A stretch of DNA of 64,000 bases from DASVBE01 sp963770375 (GCA_963770375.1 CAVYPM010000018.1:83867-147866), one strand, 5' to 3'. Counted from the first letter of the stretch, positions 30,048 through 42,933 are shown. The notes: generated by a model from the letters alone, not told the origin. Made by a program: numbers and translations.

Positions 30048-31394
30048 CTACCCGGGCTCGCCGTCCAGTAGGGCCCGGATGCGCTCGTAGCGCTCGGCGA
30101 ACCTGGCCTCGGCGCCGTGCCTGGTCGGCTCGTAGTACCGGCGGCCGGCCAGCTCGTCCGGGGCGTACTGCTGGGCCGCGACCGCACCGTCCAGATCGTG
30201 CGGGTACACGTAGCCCTTGCCGTGGCCGAGCCGGTCCGCGCCGCGGTAGTGCGCGTCGCGCAGGTGCGCGGGCACCGAGCCGATCCGGCCCGCCTGCACG
30301 TCGGCCTCGGCCGCGCCGATGGCCTTGATCACCGCGTTCGACTTCGGGGCCAGGGCCAGGTGGATGACCACCTGGGTGAGGTTGATCCGGGCCTCGGGCA
30401 GCCCGACGAACTGGACCGCGTGCGCCGCGGCCACCGCGGCCTGCAGCGCGGTCGGGTCGGCCAGGCCGATGTCCTCGCTGGCGTGCACGATCAGCCGCCG
30501 GGCGATGAACCGGGGGTCCTCCCCGGCCTGGATCATCCGGGCCAGGTAGTGCACTGCGGCGTCGGCGTCGCTGCCCCTGATGCTCTTGATGAACGCGCTG
30601 ATCACGTCGTAGTGCTGGTCGCCGCCCCGGTCGTAGCGGACCGCGGCCCGGTCCACCGCCCGCTCCACCGCGGTGACATCCACCGCGCCGCCGTCCGGGA
30701 CCCCGAGCGCGGCCGCCTCCAGGTAGGTCAGCACCCGGCGGGCGTCCCCGCCGGCCAGCCGGATCAGCAGGTCGGTGACCCCGTCGGCGAGCGTGATCCG
30801 GCCGGCCAGGCCGCGCTCGTCGGCTACCGCCCGCTCGATCACGGCCCGGATGTCGGCGTCGGACAGCGGTTCCAGGGTGAGCAGCAGGGACCGGGACAGC
30901 AGCGGCCCGACGACCGAGAAGAACGGGTTCTCGGTGGTCGCGCCGATGAACGACACCCACCGGTTCTCCACCGCGGGCAGCAGCGCGTCCTGCTGCGCCT
31001 TGTTGAACCGGTGCACCTCGTCGACGAAGAGGATCGTGCCGGTGCCGGTCAGGCCCAGGTCACGGCGGGCGGTGTCGATCGCCGCGCGGACGTCCTTCAC
31101 CCCGGCGGTGACCGCGGACAGCTCGGTGAACCGGCGCCGGGTGACGTGGCTGACGACCTGGGCCAGCGTGGTCTTGCCGGTGCCCGGCGGGCCCCACAGC
31201 AGCAGCGACATGGCCGCGTCGTGGTCGGCGAGCTTGCGGAACGGGGTGCCCTCGCCGGTCAGGTGCCGCTGGCCGATGACCTCGGCCAGGGTCCGCGGCC
31301 GCATCCGCACCGCCAGCGGCGCGGATGCGGCGGCCGCTTCCTCCCCCGCCGCGTCGAACAGCGAATCCCGCTGCGAGGGCTCGGTCCTGGCCAC
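30048..31394 (-). CDS. rarA: Replication-associated recombination protein A (RarA/MgsA AAA+ ATPase)
   Basis: AAA+ ATPase acting at stalled forks. The 448-aa product has the N-terminal region MRPRTLAEVIGQRHL, Walker A GPPGTGKTT near residues 68-76, Walker B ILFVDEVHRF, sensor 1 GATTEN, then the C-terminal tetramerisation domain (ASEDIGLADPTAL, HYRGADRLGHGKGYVYPHD). GTG at 31394. It heads a run into the DUF948 gene and alaS. RuvB-like relatives are excluded by the C-terminal MgsA domain. Confidence 0.95.
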   Translation of the reverse strand: MARTEPSQRDSLFDAAGEEAAAASAPLAVRMRPRTLAEVIGQRHLTGEGTPFRKLADHDAAMSLLLWGPPGTGKTTLAQVVSHVTRRRFTELSAVTAGVKDVRAAIDTARRDLGLTGTGTILFVDEVHRFNKAQQDALLPAVENRWVSFIGATTENPFFSVVGPLLSRSLLLTLEPLSDADIRAVIERAVADERGLAGRITLADGVTDLLIRLAGGDARRVLTYLEAAALGVPDGGAVDVTAVERAVDRAAVRYDRGGDQHYDVISAFIKSIRGSDADAAVHYLARMIQAGEDPRFIARRLIVHASEDIGLADPTALQAAVAAAHAVQFVGLPEARINLTQVVIHLALAPKSNAVIKAIGAAEADVQAGRIGSVPAHLRDAHYRGADRLGHGKGYVYPHDLDGAVAAQQYAPDELAGRRYYEPTRHGAEARFAERYERIRALLDGEPG

Positions 31395-31459
31395 AGTTAG
31401 ACATTATCTGGCCGGCACCATCCGCCCTGGCCGGGACGCCGGTACCGGACAGACTCGCC

Positions 31460-33234
31460 CTATCCCGCGGACGCCGGCGCCGTCTCGGCCGGCGCGCCGC
31501 CGCCGCGGGCCTGGCGTCGATGCCGGCCTCCTTGCGCTGCGCGGCGGTGATCGGCGTCGGGGCACCGGTCAGCGGGTCGAGCCCGGACGCGGCCTTGGGG
31601 AACGCGATCACGTCGCGGATCGAGTCCCGGCCGGTCAGCAGCATCATCAGCCGGTCCCAGCCGAACGCGATGCCGCCGTGCGGCGGCGGGCCGAACCGCA
31701 GCGCGTCCAGCAGGAAGCCGAACTGGGACTCCGCCTCGGCCCGGGACAGCCCGATCACGTCGAACACCTGCTGCTGCACGTCGCCGCGGTGGATCCGGAT
31801 CGAGCCGCCGCCGATCTCGGTGCCGTTGCAGACGATGTCGTAGGCGTCGGCCAGCGCGCCGCCCGGCTCGGCCGCGAACTTGCCCTCCCACTCCGGCAGC
31901 GGCGCGGTGAACGGGTGGTGCACCGCGGTCCAGCCGCCCTCGCCGTCCTCCTCGAACATGGGCGCGTCCACGACCCAGGTGAACGCCCACGCCGATTCGT
32001 CGATCAGCCCGCAGCGGCGGCCGATTTCCAGCCGGGCCGCGCCGAGCAGGGACCGGCCGGCGTTCGCCGTCCCGGCCGCGAAGAACACGCAGTCGCCGGC
32101 CCCGGCGCCGGTCGCCGCGGGCAGCCCGGCCCGCTCGGCCTCTGTCAGGTGCCTGGCCACCGGCCCGGAGCCGGTCACCGCGCCGTCCGCGCCGACCAGG
32201 ACGTAGGCCAGCCCGCGGGCGCCGCGCGACTTCGCCCACTCCTGCCAGCCGTCCAGCTCGCGCCGGGTCTGCCCGGCGCCGCCCGGCATCACCACCGCGC
32301 CCACGTAGGGGGCCTGGAAGACCCGGAACTCCGAGCCGGAGAAGTAGCTGGTCAGGTCGGTCAGCTCGAGCCCGAACCGCAGGTCGGGCTTGTCCGAGCC
32401 GAACCTGGCCATCGCGTCGGCGTAGGTCATCTGCGGGATCGGCCGCGGCACCTGGTAGCCGGCGATCTCCCCCCACAGCCGGGCCACCAGGTCCTCGGCG
32501 ACCTGCACCACGTCGGCCCGGGTGACGAAGGACATCTCGATGTCGATCTGGGTGAACTCGGGCTGCCGGTCGGCCCGGAAGTCCTCGTCCCGGAAGCAGC
32601 GGGCCAGCTGGTAGTACCGTTCCAGGCCGGACACCATCAGCAGCTGCTTGAACAGCTGCGGCGACTGGGGCAGCGCGTACCAGCTGCCGGGCCGCAGCCG
32701 GACCGGGACCAGGAAGTCCCTGGCCCCTTCCGGCGTGGACCTGGTCAGGTACGGGGTTTCCACGTTGACGAACCTGTGCTCCCGCATCACGTCGCCGACC
32801 AGGTAGGCGGCCTGCGACCGGGCGCGCAGCGCGGCGGCCATCTCGGTGCGCCGGATGTCCAGGTAGCGGTAGCGCAGCCGGACGTCCTCGCTCAGCTCGC
32901 CGGCGCCCTCTACCGGGAACGGCAGCGGGTCGGACTCGGCCAGCACCTCGAGCTCGCTGACCGCCACCTCGACCTCGCCGGTGGGCAGGTCCGGGTTCTC
33001 GTTGCCGGCCGGGCGGCGGCGGACCTCGCCGGTCACCCGGACGCAGAACTCCGCGCGCAGGTCGTGGGCCAGCTCATCCTGGCGGATCACGATCTGCGCC
33101 ACGCCGCTGGCGTCCCGCAGGTCGATGAACACCACGCCGCCGTGGTCGCGCCGGCGGGCGACCCAGCCGGCCAGCGTGACCTGCTGTCCCGCGTGGGACG
33201 TGCGCAGCGTGCCCGCCTCATGGGTGCGGATCAT
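31460..33234 (-). CDS. aspS: Aspartyl-tRNA synthetase (frame break at the extreme C-terminus)
   Basis: Class IIb synthetase. An N-terminal OB anticodon domain (VTLAGWVARRRDHGGVVFIDLRD) is followed by motif 2 RCFRDEDFRADRQPEFTQ, a GAD insertion domain (about residues 290-420), and motif 3 GGIAFGWDRLMMLL. The family end ITAAQRKEAGIDARP is intact, but afterwards this frame has no stop and runs into rarA. The neighbouring frame gives APAETAPASAG and a TAG at 31460-31462, so one base seems lost in the GCG repeat near 31490-31505. About 590 aa. ATG 33234. Confidence 0.93.
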
Positions 33235-33255
33235 CGCGTTGTCTCTTCCTCTCGT

Positions 33256-33318
33256 GACGGCCCGTGCCTGAGGGCCCGTGCCTGACGGCCCGTGCTTACA
33301 GGCCAGTGCCTACAGGCC
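33256..33318. repeat. 14-bp tandem repeat, about 4.5 copies
   Basis: Units GACGGCCCGTGCCT, GAGGGCCCGTGCCT, GACGGCCCGTGCTT, ACAGGCCAGTGCCT and a partial ACAGGCC run head to tail between aspS and the MBL gene. The MBL stop (33310-33312) lies in the fourth unit. Confidence 0.85.
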
Positions 33319-34014
33319 GCGGCCCGGGCCCGGGCGCGGCGCGAGGCCGGCCAGGAACCGGTTGCCGGCCCGCTCCGCGCCGATCGTGGTCTGCGGCCCG
33401 TGCCCGGCCAGCACAACCGTGTCGTCCGGCAGCGGCAGGCACACCCGGGCCAGGCTGTCCAGGATCGTTTCATAGTTGCCGCCGGGCAGGTCGGTCCGCC
33501 CGATGGATCCGGCGAACAGCAGGTCGCCGGTGAACAGCACGCCGGGGTCCGCGGTATCCGCGGGCGGCGGCAGCCGGAAGGCGACCGAGCCGGGGGTGTG
33601 CCCGGGGGCGTGGTCCACGGTCAGCGTCAGGCCCGCCAGGTCCAGCACGGCGCCGTCGGTGAGCTCGGCCACCTCGTCCGGCTCGGTGAAGGTCAGCCCG
33701 GCCAGCAGAGGTGCCCCGCCGGCCTGCGGCCACAGCCCGCGGGCCGGGTCGGACAGCAGCGCCCGGTCGCCCGGGTGGATGTAGGCCGGGATGCCGCTGC
33801 CCGCGCACACCGGGGCGACCGACCAGATGTGGTCGATATGGCCGTGGGTGAGCAGCACCGCGGCCGGCTCCAGCCGGTGCTTGCGCAGCAGTTCCTTCAG
33901 ATCGGGCTCGGCGTCCTGGCCCGGGTCCACGATCAGGCACGGCTCGCCCCGCCCGGCGGCGATCAGGTAGCAGTTCGCGGCGAACGAGCCGGCCGGGAAT
34001 CCGGCGATCAGCAC
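33310..34014 (-). CDS. Metallo-beta-lactamase-fold hydrolase, glyoxalase II-like
   Basis: A 234-aa binuclear-metal hydrolase. The metal motif THGHIDHI (HxHxDH) lies near residue 57, later ligands are in HAPGHTPGS, the Asp in LFTGDLLF, and the His in LAGHGP. This matches the hydroxyacylglutathione-hydrolase-like family. Actinobacteria lack glutathione, so a different thioester or small substrate is likely; the actual substrate is unknown. The gene usually pairs with the neighbouring cyclophilin and hisS. GTG 34014 after GAGGGACGCC. Confidence 0.85.
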   Translation of the reverse strand: MLIAGFPAGSFAANCYLIAAGRGEPCLIVDPGQDAEPDLKELLRKHRLEPAAVLLTHGHIDHIWSVAPVCAGSGIPAYIHPGDRALLSDPARGLWPQAGGAPLLAGLTFTEPDEVAELTDGAVLDLAGLTLTVDHAPGHTPGSVAFRLPPPADTADPGVLFTGDLLFAGSIGRTDLPGGNYETILDSLARVCLPLPDDTVVLAGHGPQTTIGAERAGNRFLAGLAPRPGPGRGL

Positions 34015-34301
34015 GGCGTCCCTCTTTTCCGAAGATTTTGCCGGAATGGCGGCCCAGCGGGCTGACGTGACCGGTACAGGCTACCGAGGATGGGGAACCG
34101 GCCGTGCACCGCTGGCTGCAGGCCCGCCCCGGAGGGCAGGGGCTCAGGTGGCGCGCCGGCCGCGGGCAAGGCTCGAAGCGGTAACGAATGTTCCGCCGCC
34201 GGGCGGCCTGCGGATACGATTCGCAGGTTTGCTGGCCGGTGTGCTAATCAGAGCGTTCCGGCCAGTCCGGGTCCCAGTGTCGTAACAGGAGGGCAGCAGA
34301 G

Positions 34302-35138
34302 GTGGCGGGGAAGAAGGAACGCCAGCGCAGGCTCGCCCGGGAGCGCTACGAGCGCAATCTCTCCCGGCGGGCCGCGCACCAGGATCGGGCGCGCCGGATC
34401 ACCGGGATCACCCTGGCCTGCCTGCTCGTCGCCGGCCTTGGCGTGGGCGGCTTCTTCCTGTTCGGCGGCGGGCCAGCGCACCACCCCGCGGCCGCCGCCC
34501 CGAGCCGGCCGGCGAGCACGCCGTCGGCCAGCCCGTCACCGTCCGCCGCGGTCCCCGTCGCCGAGCCGGCGCATACCTGCGCCTACAACGTGAGCGGCAC
34601 AGCCTCGCGCAAGGTCGCGCTGCCGCCCAAGCACCCCGATTTCCGGGCCCATTACCAGGCCACGATCCGCACCAACCGCGGCAATATCGTGATCAATCTG
34701 CTGAACAGCAAGGCCACCTGCACGGTGAACTCGTTCGTCTCGCTGGCCTCGCAGAAGTTCTTCAACCAGACCAGCTGCCACCGGCTCGTCACGAGCGGCA
34801 TCTTCGTGCTGCAATGCGGCGACCCCACGGGTACCGGCAGCGGCGGCCCTGGCTACCAGTTCAGTGACGAGAACCTGGCCGGCGCGAAGTACCCGGCGGG
34901 CACCCTGGCCATGGCCAACTCAGGGCCGAACACCAATGGCAGCCAGTTTTTCCTGGTGTACAAGAACACGCCTGGGTTGCAGCCTAATTACACCCCGTTC
35001 GGAACCATCGTCAGCGGGCTTAAAATCGTTCAGAATGTGGCCAAGGCGGGCAGCGACAACGCCTTCGCCGCCCAAGGCGGAGGCGGGCACCCGAAGGAGA
35101 AAGTCGTCATCAAGAGCGTGACTATCAAGAAGACCTGA
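34302..35138 (+). CDS. Membrane-anchored cyclophilin-type peptidyl-prolyl isomerase
   Basis: The 278-aa protein has a basic cytoplasmic N-terminus, one membrane segment (ITGITLACLLVAGLGVGGFF, about residues 34-53), a Ser/Pro/Ala linker, then a cyclophilin domain from about residue 105. SCHRLVTSGIFVLQCGDPTG, GTLAMANSGPNTNGSQFFL and FGTIVSGLKIV are the family blocks. The usual FHRV is CHRL here and the catalytic Arg is present. It should act on extracytoplasmic proteins. GTG 34302 after AGGAGGG. It forms a plus-strand pair with the DUF349 gene and diverges from the MBL gene. The 287-bp gap upstream has no clear promoter. Confidence 0.9.
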   Translation: MAGKKERQRRLARERYERNLSRRAAHQDRARRITGITLACLLVAGLGVGGFFLFGGGPAHHPAAAAPSRPASTPSASPSPSAAVPVAEPAHTCAYNVSGTASRKVALPPKHPDFRAHYQATIRTNRGNIVINLLNSKATCTVNSFVSLASQKFFNQTSCHRLVTSGIFVLQCGDPTGTGSGGPGYQFSDENLAGAKYPAGTLAMANSGPNTNGSQFFLVYKNTPGLQPNYTPFGTIVSGLKIVQNVAKAGSDNAFAAQGGGGHPKEKVVIKSVTIKKT

Positions 35139-35182
35139 CTGGCAGGCGCTAAGCCGGGCAGGTTCTGAGCAGGAGGTTAGCG

Positions 35183-36421
35183 GTGACCACCGCCAGCGAT
35201 CCGTGGGGCCGGGTAGACGACGACGGGACCGTCTACGTGAAGACCGCCGAGGGCGAGCGCGTTGTGGGCTCGTGGCAGGCGGGCAGCCCCGCGGAGGCCC
35301 TTGCCTTCTTCCAGCGCAAGTACTTGTCGCTGGAGACCGAGGTCAGCCTGCTCGAGCAGCGCATCAGCACCACCGACCTGTCCCCCGCGCAGGCCAGGGC
35401 GACGATCACCCGGCTGCTGGAGTCGGTGGCCTGCGCGAACTGCGTGGGCGACCTGGACGGGCTGCGCGGCCGGCTCGAGGCCCTGACCGGCCTGGTCGAC
35501 CACCGCCGCGAGGAGAACAAGGCCGCCCGCGAGCAGGCCCGCAGCGAAGCGCAGGACCGCAAGACCAAGATCGTCGAGGAGGCCGAGCGGATCGCCGCCG
35601 AGGCCACCCACTGGAAGATCAGCGGCGAGCGGATGCGCCAGCTCCTCGAGGAGTGGAAGGCCGCGCCGCGGGCCGACCGGGCGACGGAGACCGTGCTGTG
35701 GAAGCGGCTGTCGGCCGCGCGCAACGCGTTCACCAAGCGCCGCAAGGCCTACTTCGCCAGCCTGGAAGACGAGCGCGAGTCGGCCAGGACCCGCAAGGAG
35801 CAGCTGGTCACCGAGGCCGAGGCCCTGTCCGGCTCGACCGACTGGGGCCCCACCGCCTCGGCCTACCGCGACCTCATGCGGCAGTGGAAGGAAGCGGGCC
35901 GCGCCGACCGGGCCGCCGAGGAGGACCTGTGGGGGCGGTTCAAGGCCGCCCAGGACACGTTCTTCGGCGCCCGCGCCAAGATCCTCTCGGCCAAGGACGC
36001 CGAACTGCGCGAGCACGCCGACGCCAAGGCCGCGCTGCTGGCCGAGGCCGAGAAGCTGCTGCCGGTGACCAACGCGCGGCAGGCGCGGTCCGCGCTGCGC
36101 GGCATCCAGGAGCGCTGGGAGCAGATCGGCGGCGTGCCCAGGGACTCCCAGGAGCGGCTGGAAGGCGGCCTGCGCAAGGTCGAGGACGCGGTCCGCCGCA
36201 GCGAGGAAACGCACTGGCGGCGGTCCAACCCCGAGGCGCTGTCCCGCGCCAAGGGCACCGTGGAGCAGATCCGCGCGGCCATCAGCCAGCTGGAGAAGCA
36301 GCTGGCCCGGGCCAAGGAGCAGGGCAACGACAAGGCCGCCCAGCAGGCCGAGGAAGCCCTCACCGCCCGCCGGTCCTGGCTCGCCGAAGCCGAGCGAACC
36401 CTCGCCGAACTTTCCAGCTGA
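35183..36421 (+). CDS. DUF349-domain protein
   Basis: A 412-aa, highly charged, largely helical cytoplasmic protein. Repeated DUF349 units are visible as aligned blocks, for example ERMRQLLEEWKAAPRADRATE..LWKRLSAARNAFTKRR and YRDLMRQWKEAGRADRAAEEDLWGRFKAAQDTFF. A coiled coil ends the chain (QLEKQLARAKEQGN). GTG 35183 follows AGGAGGTTAGCG. This family commonly sits next to rel in actinobacteria; its role is unknown. The 3' end abuts repeat copy C, convergent with rel. Confidence 0.88.
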   Translation: MTTASDPWGRVDDDGTVYVKTAEGERVVGSWQAGSPAEALAFFQRKYLSLETEVSLLEQRISTTDLSPAQARATITRLLESVACANCVGDLDGLRGRLEALTGLVDHRREENKAAREQARSEAQDRKTKIVEEAERIAAEATHWKISGERMRQLLEEWKAAPRADRATETVLWKRLSAARNAFTKRRKAYFASLEDERESARTRKEQLVTEAEALSGSTDWGPTASAYRDLMRQWKEAGRADRAAEEDLWGRFKAAQDTFFGARAKILSAKDAELREHADAKAALLAEAEKLLPVTNARQARSALRGIQERWEQIGGVPRDSQERLEGGLRKVEDAVRRSEETHWRRSNPEALSRAKGTVEQIRAAISQLEKQLARAKEQGNDKAAQQAEEALTARRSWLAEAERTLAELSS

Positions 36422-36435
36422 AGCCCAGTCAGCGA

Positions 36436-36571
36436 GGCCGGCGGAGCCGGCCCTGGCTCGCGGAGGGCCGCGGCGCTGTTTTCCCGACGAGCGACGCGGC
36501 GCGACGAAGGAGCGCCAAGGAGCGAGGAGGGAAGGCAGCGCTCATAGCGGCCCGCAGCGAGCGGCTAGCAC
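36436..36571. repeat. Dispersed 3'-end repeat, copy C
   Basis: Fills the convergent gap between the DUF349 gene and rel. It opens with the hairpin GGCCGGCGGAGCCGGCC, carries GGCGCTGTTTTCCCGACGAG, and closes CTCATAGCGGCCCGCAGCGA. It differs from copies B and D by short deletions (GCGACGCGG for GCGATGAGG; GCCAAGG for GCCGAGGG). It ends 9 nt before the rel stop. Confidence 0.88.
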
Positions 36572-36579
36572 TGCCCTGC

Positions 36580-39030
<2,451 letters not shown>

Positions 39031-39132
39031 ATACGCTCCTGTCCCTCCGCCGAAACACCCAGTCTATCGGCGGGCGGAGCAGCAGGTGGCCAGGCTGGCC
39101 CAGGTCCTGGCCCGGTCGCCCGGACAGCCAGC

Positions 39133-39678
39133 TCAGACGACCAGCAGCGAGCGGACGTCCAGGCCCTCGAGCCGGGACCGGCCGGCCAGGAAGCCCAGCT
39201 CGAGCAGCACCGAGATCCCGGCCACCTCGGCGCCGCCCCGGCGGACCAGTTCCGCGGTGGCCCGCGCGGTCCCGCCGGTGGCCAGCACGTCGTCGACGAT
39301 CAGCACCCGCTCCCCCGGGCTGAACGCGTCCCGGTGCACCTCCAGCGTGGCTGTGCCGTACTCCAGGTCGTAGCTCTGCGCGTAAGTGGCCGCGGGCAGC
39401 TTGCCCTGCTTGCGGACCGGGACGAAGCCCGCCTGCAGCCGCAGCGCGACCGGCGCGGCCAGGATGAAGCCGCGGGCCTCGATGCCGGCCACCTTGCCCA
39501 CCGGCCCGTGCCCGGCCGCGAGCGCGTCGACGACCTGGTCGAAGGCGCCCGCGTCGGCCAGCAGCGGGGTGATGTCCTTGAACAGGATGCCCGGCTGCGG
39601 GTAGTCGGGGACGTCCCTGACCAGCCGGGCGATCAGGCCGGCTACCCCCGCGGCGGGCGCCTCCTGGCCGGCGGTCAC
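39133..39678 (-). CDS. apt: Adenine phosphoribosyltransferase
   Basis: Purine salvage: adenine plus PRPP to AMP. The 181-aa product has VPDYPQPGILFKDITPLL at the N-terminus, IEARGFILAAP, and the PRPP loop VLIVDDVLATGGTARA, with Asp-Asp and the TGGT phosphate grip. GTG 39678 lies 2 nt after the secF stop, so it is probably translated with secF. apt between secF and rel is the usual actinobacterial arrangement. Confidence 0.95.
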   Translation of the reverse strand: MTAGQEAPAAGVAGLIARLVRDVPDYPQPGILFKDITPLLADAGAFDQVVDALAAGHGPVGKVAGIEARGFILAAPVALRLQAGFVPVRKQGKLPAATYAQSYDLEYGTATLEVHRDAFSPGERVLIVDDVLATGGTARATAELVRRGGAEVAGISVLLELGFLAGRSRLEGLDVRSLLVV

Positions 39679-39680
39679 CG

Positions 39681-40984
39681 CTAGCGCCGCTTCTTCTTGC
39701 CGGCCGGGCGGCGCTTGGCCGCGCTGGTGCGACGGGGCTGCTGGCGCGGTCCTGACCGGGCGGCGGGCCCCCGGGCCGCGGGGCTGCCTGCGGCGGGACG
39801 GGCGGCGGGCACCCGGTCATCCGGCTGATCCTGGTCGTATTCCTCGTCCGTGTCTGGTTCATGGATTACGGTTTCGTCGGCCGTGGTCTCGTCGTCCAGG
39901 TCGGCCTCGTCCGGCGCGGGCCCGGCGGCCGCGGTGGCCGCGGGGCCGCCCGGCTGGGCGGTCCTGGACTTGCTGGCCGCGGCCTTGGCCCGGCGCTGCG
40001 CGGCCCGGCCGCCGGACTCCCGCAGCGCCACCCGCTTGGCCAGCGCCTTGTACTGCGGGTCGCGTTCCTTCAGGTCGCACAGCACCGGCGTGGCGATGCA
40101 GATCGACGAGTAGGTGCCGGACAGCATGCCGACGAACAGCACCAGGGCCAGGTCCTTGAGCTCGCCGGCGCCGAGCAGCGCGACGCCGACCACGAGGATC
40201 GCGGCGACCGGCAGCAGCGCGATCAGCGAGGTGTTGATGGACCGCACCAGGGTCTGGTTGAGGGCCAGGTTGGCGGCCTGGCTGTAGGTGCTGCGGCTGG
40301 TGCCGAGCAGCCCGGCGGTGTTCTCCCTGACCTTGTCGAACACCACCACCGTGTCGTACAGCGAGTAACCCAGGATCGTGAGCAGGCCGATGATGGTGGC
40401 CGGGCTGACCTCGAAGCCGGTCAGCGCGTACACCCCGATGGTGATCACGATGTCGTGCAGCAGCGCGATCAGCGCCGCGCTGGCCATCCGCCACTCGAAC
40501 GCGATCGACAGGTAGATCACGATCACGATGAGGAACGCGATCAGCGCCTGGAGCGCCTTGGCGGAGATCTGCGAGCCCCAGCTGGGCCCGACGAAGCTCA
40601 CGCTGACCGCGTCGCTCTTCAGGTTGAAGTGGCTGGTCAGCGCATCCTGGATCTTGGTCTGCGTGCTGAACGGCACCTTCGCGGTCTGCACCTGCCAGGT
40701 CTGGCTGCTGCCCGAGCCGAGCTTCTGCACGATCGCGTCGCTGCCGGCGCCCGCCCCGGTGACCACGTTGGTGATCTCGGTGGTGGTCGCGCCGTTGTCG
40801 GTGAACCGGAAGACCGAGCCGCCCTTGAACTCGACGCTGTAGTTCAGGCCGCGGAACACCAGCGCGGCGATGCTGATGATGAGGATCACCGCGGAGATCG
40901 TGTACCAGAGCTTCTGGCGGCCGACGAAGTCGACCGAGACCTCGCCCCGGTACAGCCGGCCGCCGATGTTGCGAGGGCGGACAT
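39681..40984 (-). CDS. secF: Protein translocase subunit SecF (frame break after four codons)
   Basis: With SecD forms the proton-driven accessory complex of the Sec pathway. The body has six membrane segments, the first near VILIISIAALVF, and the conserved block LLTILGYSLYDTVVVFDKVREN. The natural start is ATG 40984, 4 nt after AAGGAGG and overlapping the secD stop (TGATG); the typical N-terminus RNIGGRLYRGEVSVDFVGR follows in another frame, so one base is missing near 40971-40976. Corrected length about 434 aa. A charged tail (Asp/Glu then Lys/Arg) of about 110 aa is cytoplasmic. Confidence 0.92.
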
Positions 40985-42892
40985 CAGGCCTCCTTCTGCG
41001 CGGTGCGGCCGGTGGCGGTGGCCGAAGCGGCGGCGCCGCCCGCGGCCGTCCTGGCGGGCACCCGTTTGCCGCCCCGCCAGGGGTTGCGGGCGCCCAGCCG
41101 GACCGGGTCGAGCCCGGACATCGGGTGGCCGCTGCTGAAGAACCTGGTCCTGGCCAGCAGGGTCACCATCGGCTTGGTGAACAGGAAGACCACCACGACG
41201 TCGATGACCGTGGTCAGCCCGAGGGTGAACGCGAAGCCCTTCACGTCACCGATCGCGAAGTAGTACAGCAGCGCGGCGGCCAGGAAGGACACGGTGTCCG
41301 AGACCAGGATCGTGCGCCGGGCCCGGGTCCAGCCGCGCTCGACCGCGGCCCGCAGCGAGCGGCCCTCGCGGACCTCGTCGCGCAATCGCTCGAAGTAGAC
41401 CACGAACGAGTCCGCGGTGATGCCGATGGCCACGATCAGGCCGGCCACGCCGGACAGCGACAGCGAGAAGCCGTAGTACGTGCTCAGCGCGACGACCGAC
41501 AGGTAGGACAGCAGCGCCGCGATCATCAGGCTGAGCACCGACACGATGGCCAGGCCGCGGTAGTACAGGAACGAGTACAGGACGACCAGCAGCAGGCCGA
41601 TCCCGGCCGCGATCAGGCCCGCCTTCAGCTGCGAGGAGCCCAGCTGCGGCGACACGGACTCCACCGACTGCTTGGTGAAGGTCAGCGGCAGCGCGCCGTA
41701 GGCCAGCACGTTGGCCAGCTGGGTGGCCTGATCCTGGGTGAACGTGCCGGTGATCTGCGCCTGGCCGCCGGGGATCAGGCCGTTCACGGTCGGCGCGGAC
41801 ACGACCTTGCCGTCCAGCACGATCGCGAACTGGTCGAGCACCGAGGTGGGCTGGCCGCCGCTGGTGTACTGGGTGTACATCTGCGAGGTCAGGTCGCTGA
41901 ACTTCTTCGCGCCCTCGCTGTTGAAGTTGAGGTTGACCTGCCAGGCGTTGGCCGACTGCGGGTTCAGCGAGGCGCTCGCCTTGGTCACCATCGTGCCCAG
42001 TACCAGGGACTTGTCCAGCGCGTACTTGACCAGGCCCTGGCCGGGGATGTTCTCGCAGGACACGATCTGGCTGCCGGGGTCGTCCCACTTGCTCGGCTGG
42101 TTGTTGTAGATGACCTTCTGCCAGTTGGGGTCGGCGCAGTTCAGCTTGTCGAACTGGGCCTGCACCGGCTTGCTGACCTTGGTCGGGTCACCCTGGGCGT
42201 CGGCCACCGTGGACAGCACAGGCTTGCCCGCGCTGGACGCCGGCGGGGCGCTGGCCGACGGTGACGGGCTGGCCGAGGGTGACGGGCTGGCCGACGGCGA
42301 GGGGCGGCGACGGCGAGTCCTTCGCGCCGATCCGGCTGGCCCCCAGGGCCTGGGTCTGCCCGCTGGACTTGGGCGAGGCCTTGGCCTTCGCCTTGCCCTT
42401 GCCGCTGGCGCTGGCCGAGGGCGTCGGGGTGGGGGTGGGCGTCGTGGGCGCCGTCGGGGAGGTGGCGCCCGGGACGGAGGTGTTCGGCGCCAGCAGCAGG
42501 ACCTGCCGGAACCGCAGCTGGGCGGTGGTCCCGACCAGGTTCACGACCTCGGTCGAGCCCTTGCCGGGCACCGACACCGTGATGATGTTGGTGCCCTGCT
42601 GCTGGACCGTGGCGCCGCTGAAGCCCGCGTGGTTGACCCGGCTCTCCATGATGGAGATGGCCGTGGTCATGTCCGACGCGTTCGGCGACTGGCCGGTCGG
42701 GGTGTCCGCGCGCAGCGTCACCGTCGTCCCGCTGGACAGGTCAAGGCCGAGCTGCACCTTGAAGTCGTGCTGCCAGTCGCCCGGCGAGGCGATGTTCTTG
42801 CCCACGATCGACAGCAGCAGGGCGACGATCAGGACGAGCAGCGTCGCCAGGGCGCGGCCGGGCCTCGATTTGGTTGTGCTTGGGGGTGCCAC
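40984..42892 (-). CDS. secD: Protein translocase subunit SecD (frame break in the Ser/Pro linker)
   Basis: Large periplasmic-loop partner of SecF. The first part has the N-terminal membrane segment (LATLLVLIVALLLSIVGKNI) and P1 region start VQLGLDLSSGTTVTLRAD. The second part, in another frame, has ANVLAYGALPLTFTKQSVES and the membrane block with IAIGITADSFVVYFERLRDEV. Between them a Ser/Pro/Ala/Lys linker (PTPTPTPSASASGKGKAKAK) continues as (PSPSAS)n only if one C is dropped from the run at 42301-42304. Corrected length about 636 aa. The linker interrupts the external domain and is absent from Gram-negative SecD. Confidence 0.92.
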
Positions 42893-42933
42893 TTCCAGCC
42901 TGTCCTTCGGTCAGTGCGGCCAGCTCCGCCAGG

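Noticed and set aside
31060..33234. aspS open frame running into rarA as a fusion protein
   Set aside because: After GIDARP the sequence is Arg-rich and antisense-like to the rarA codon pattern; the neighbouring frame gives a normal short end and stop at 31460.
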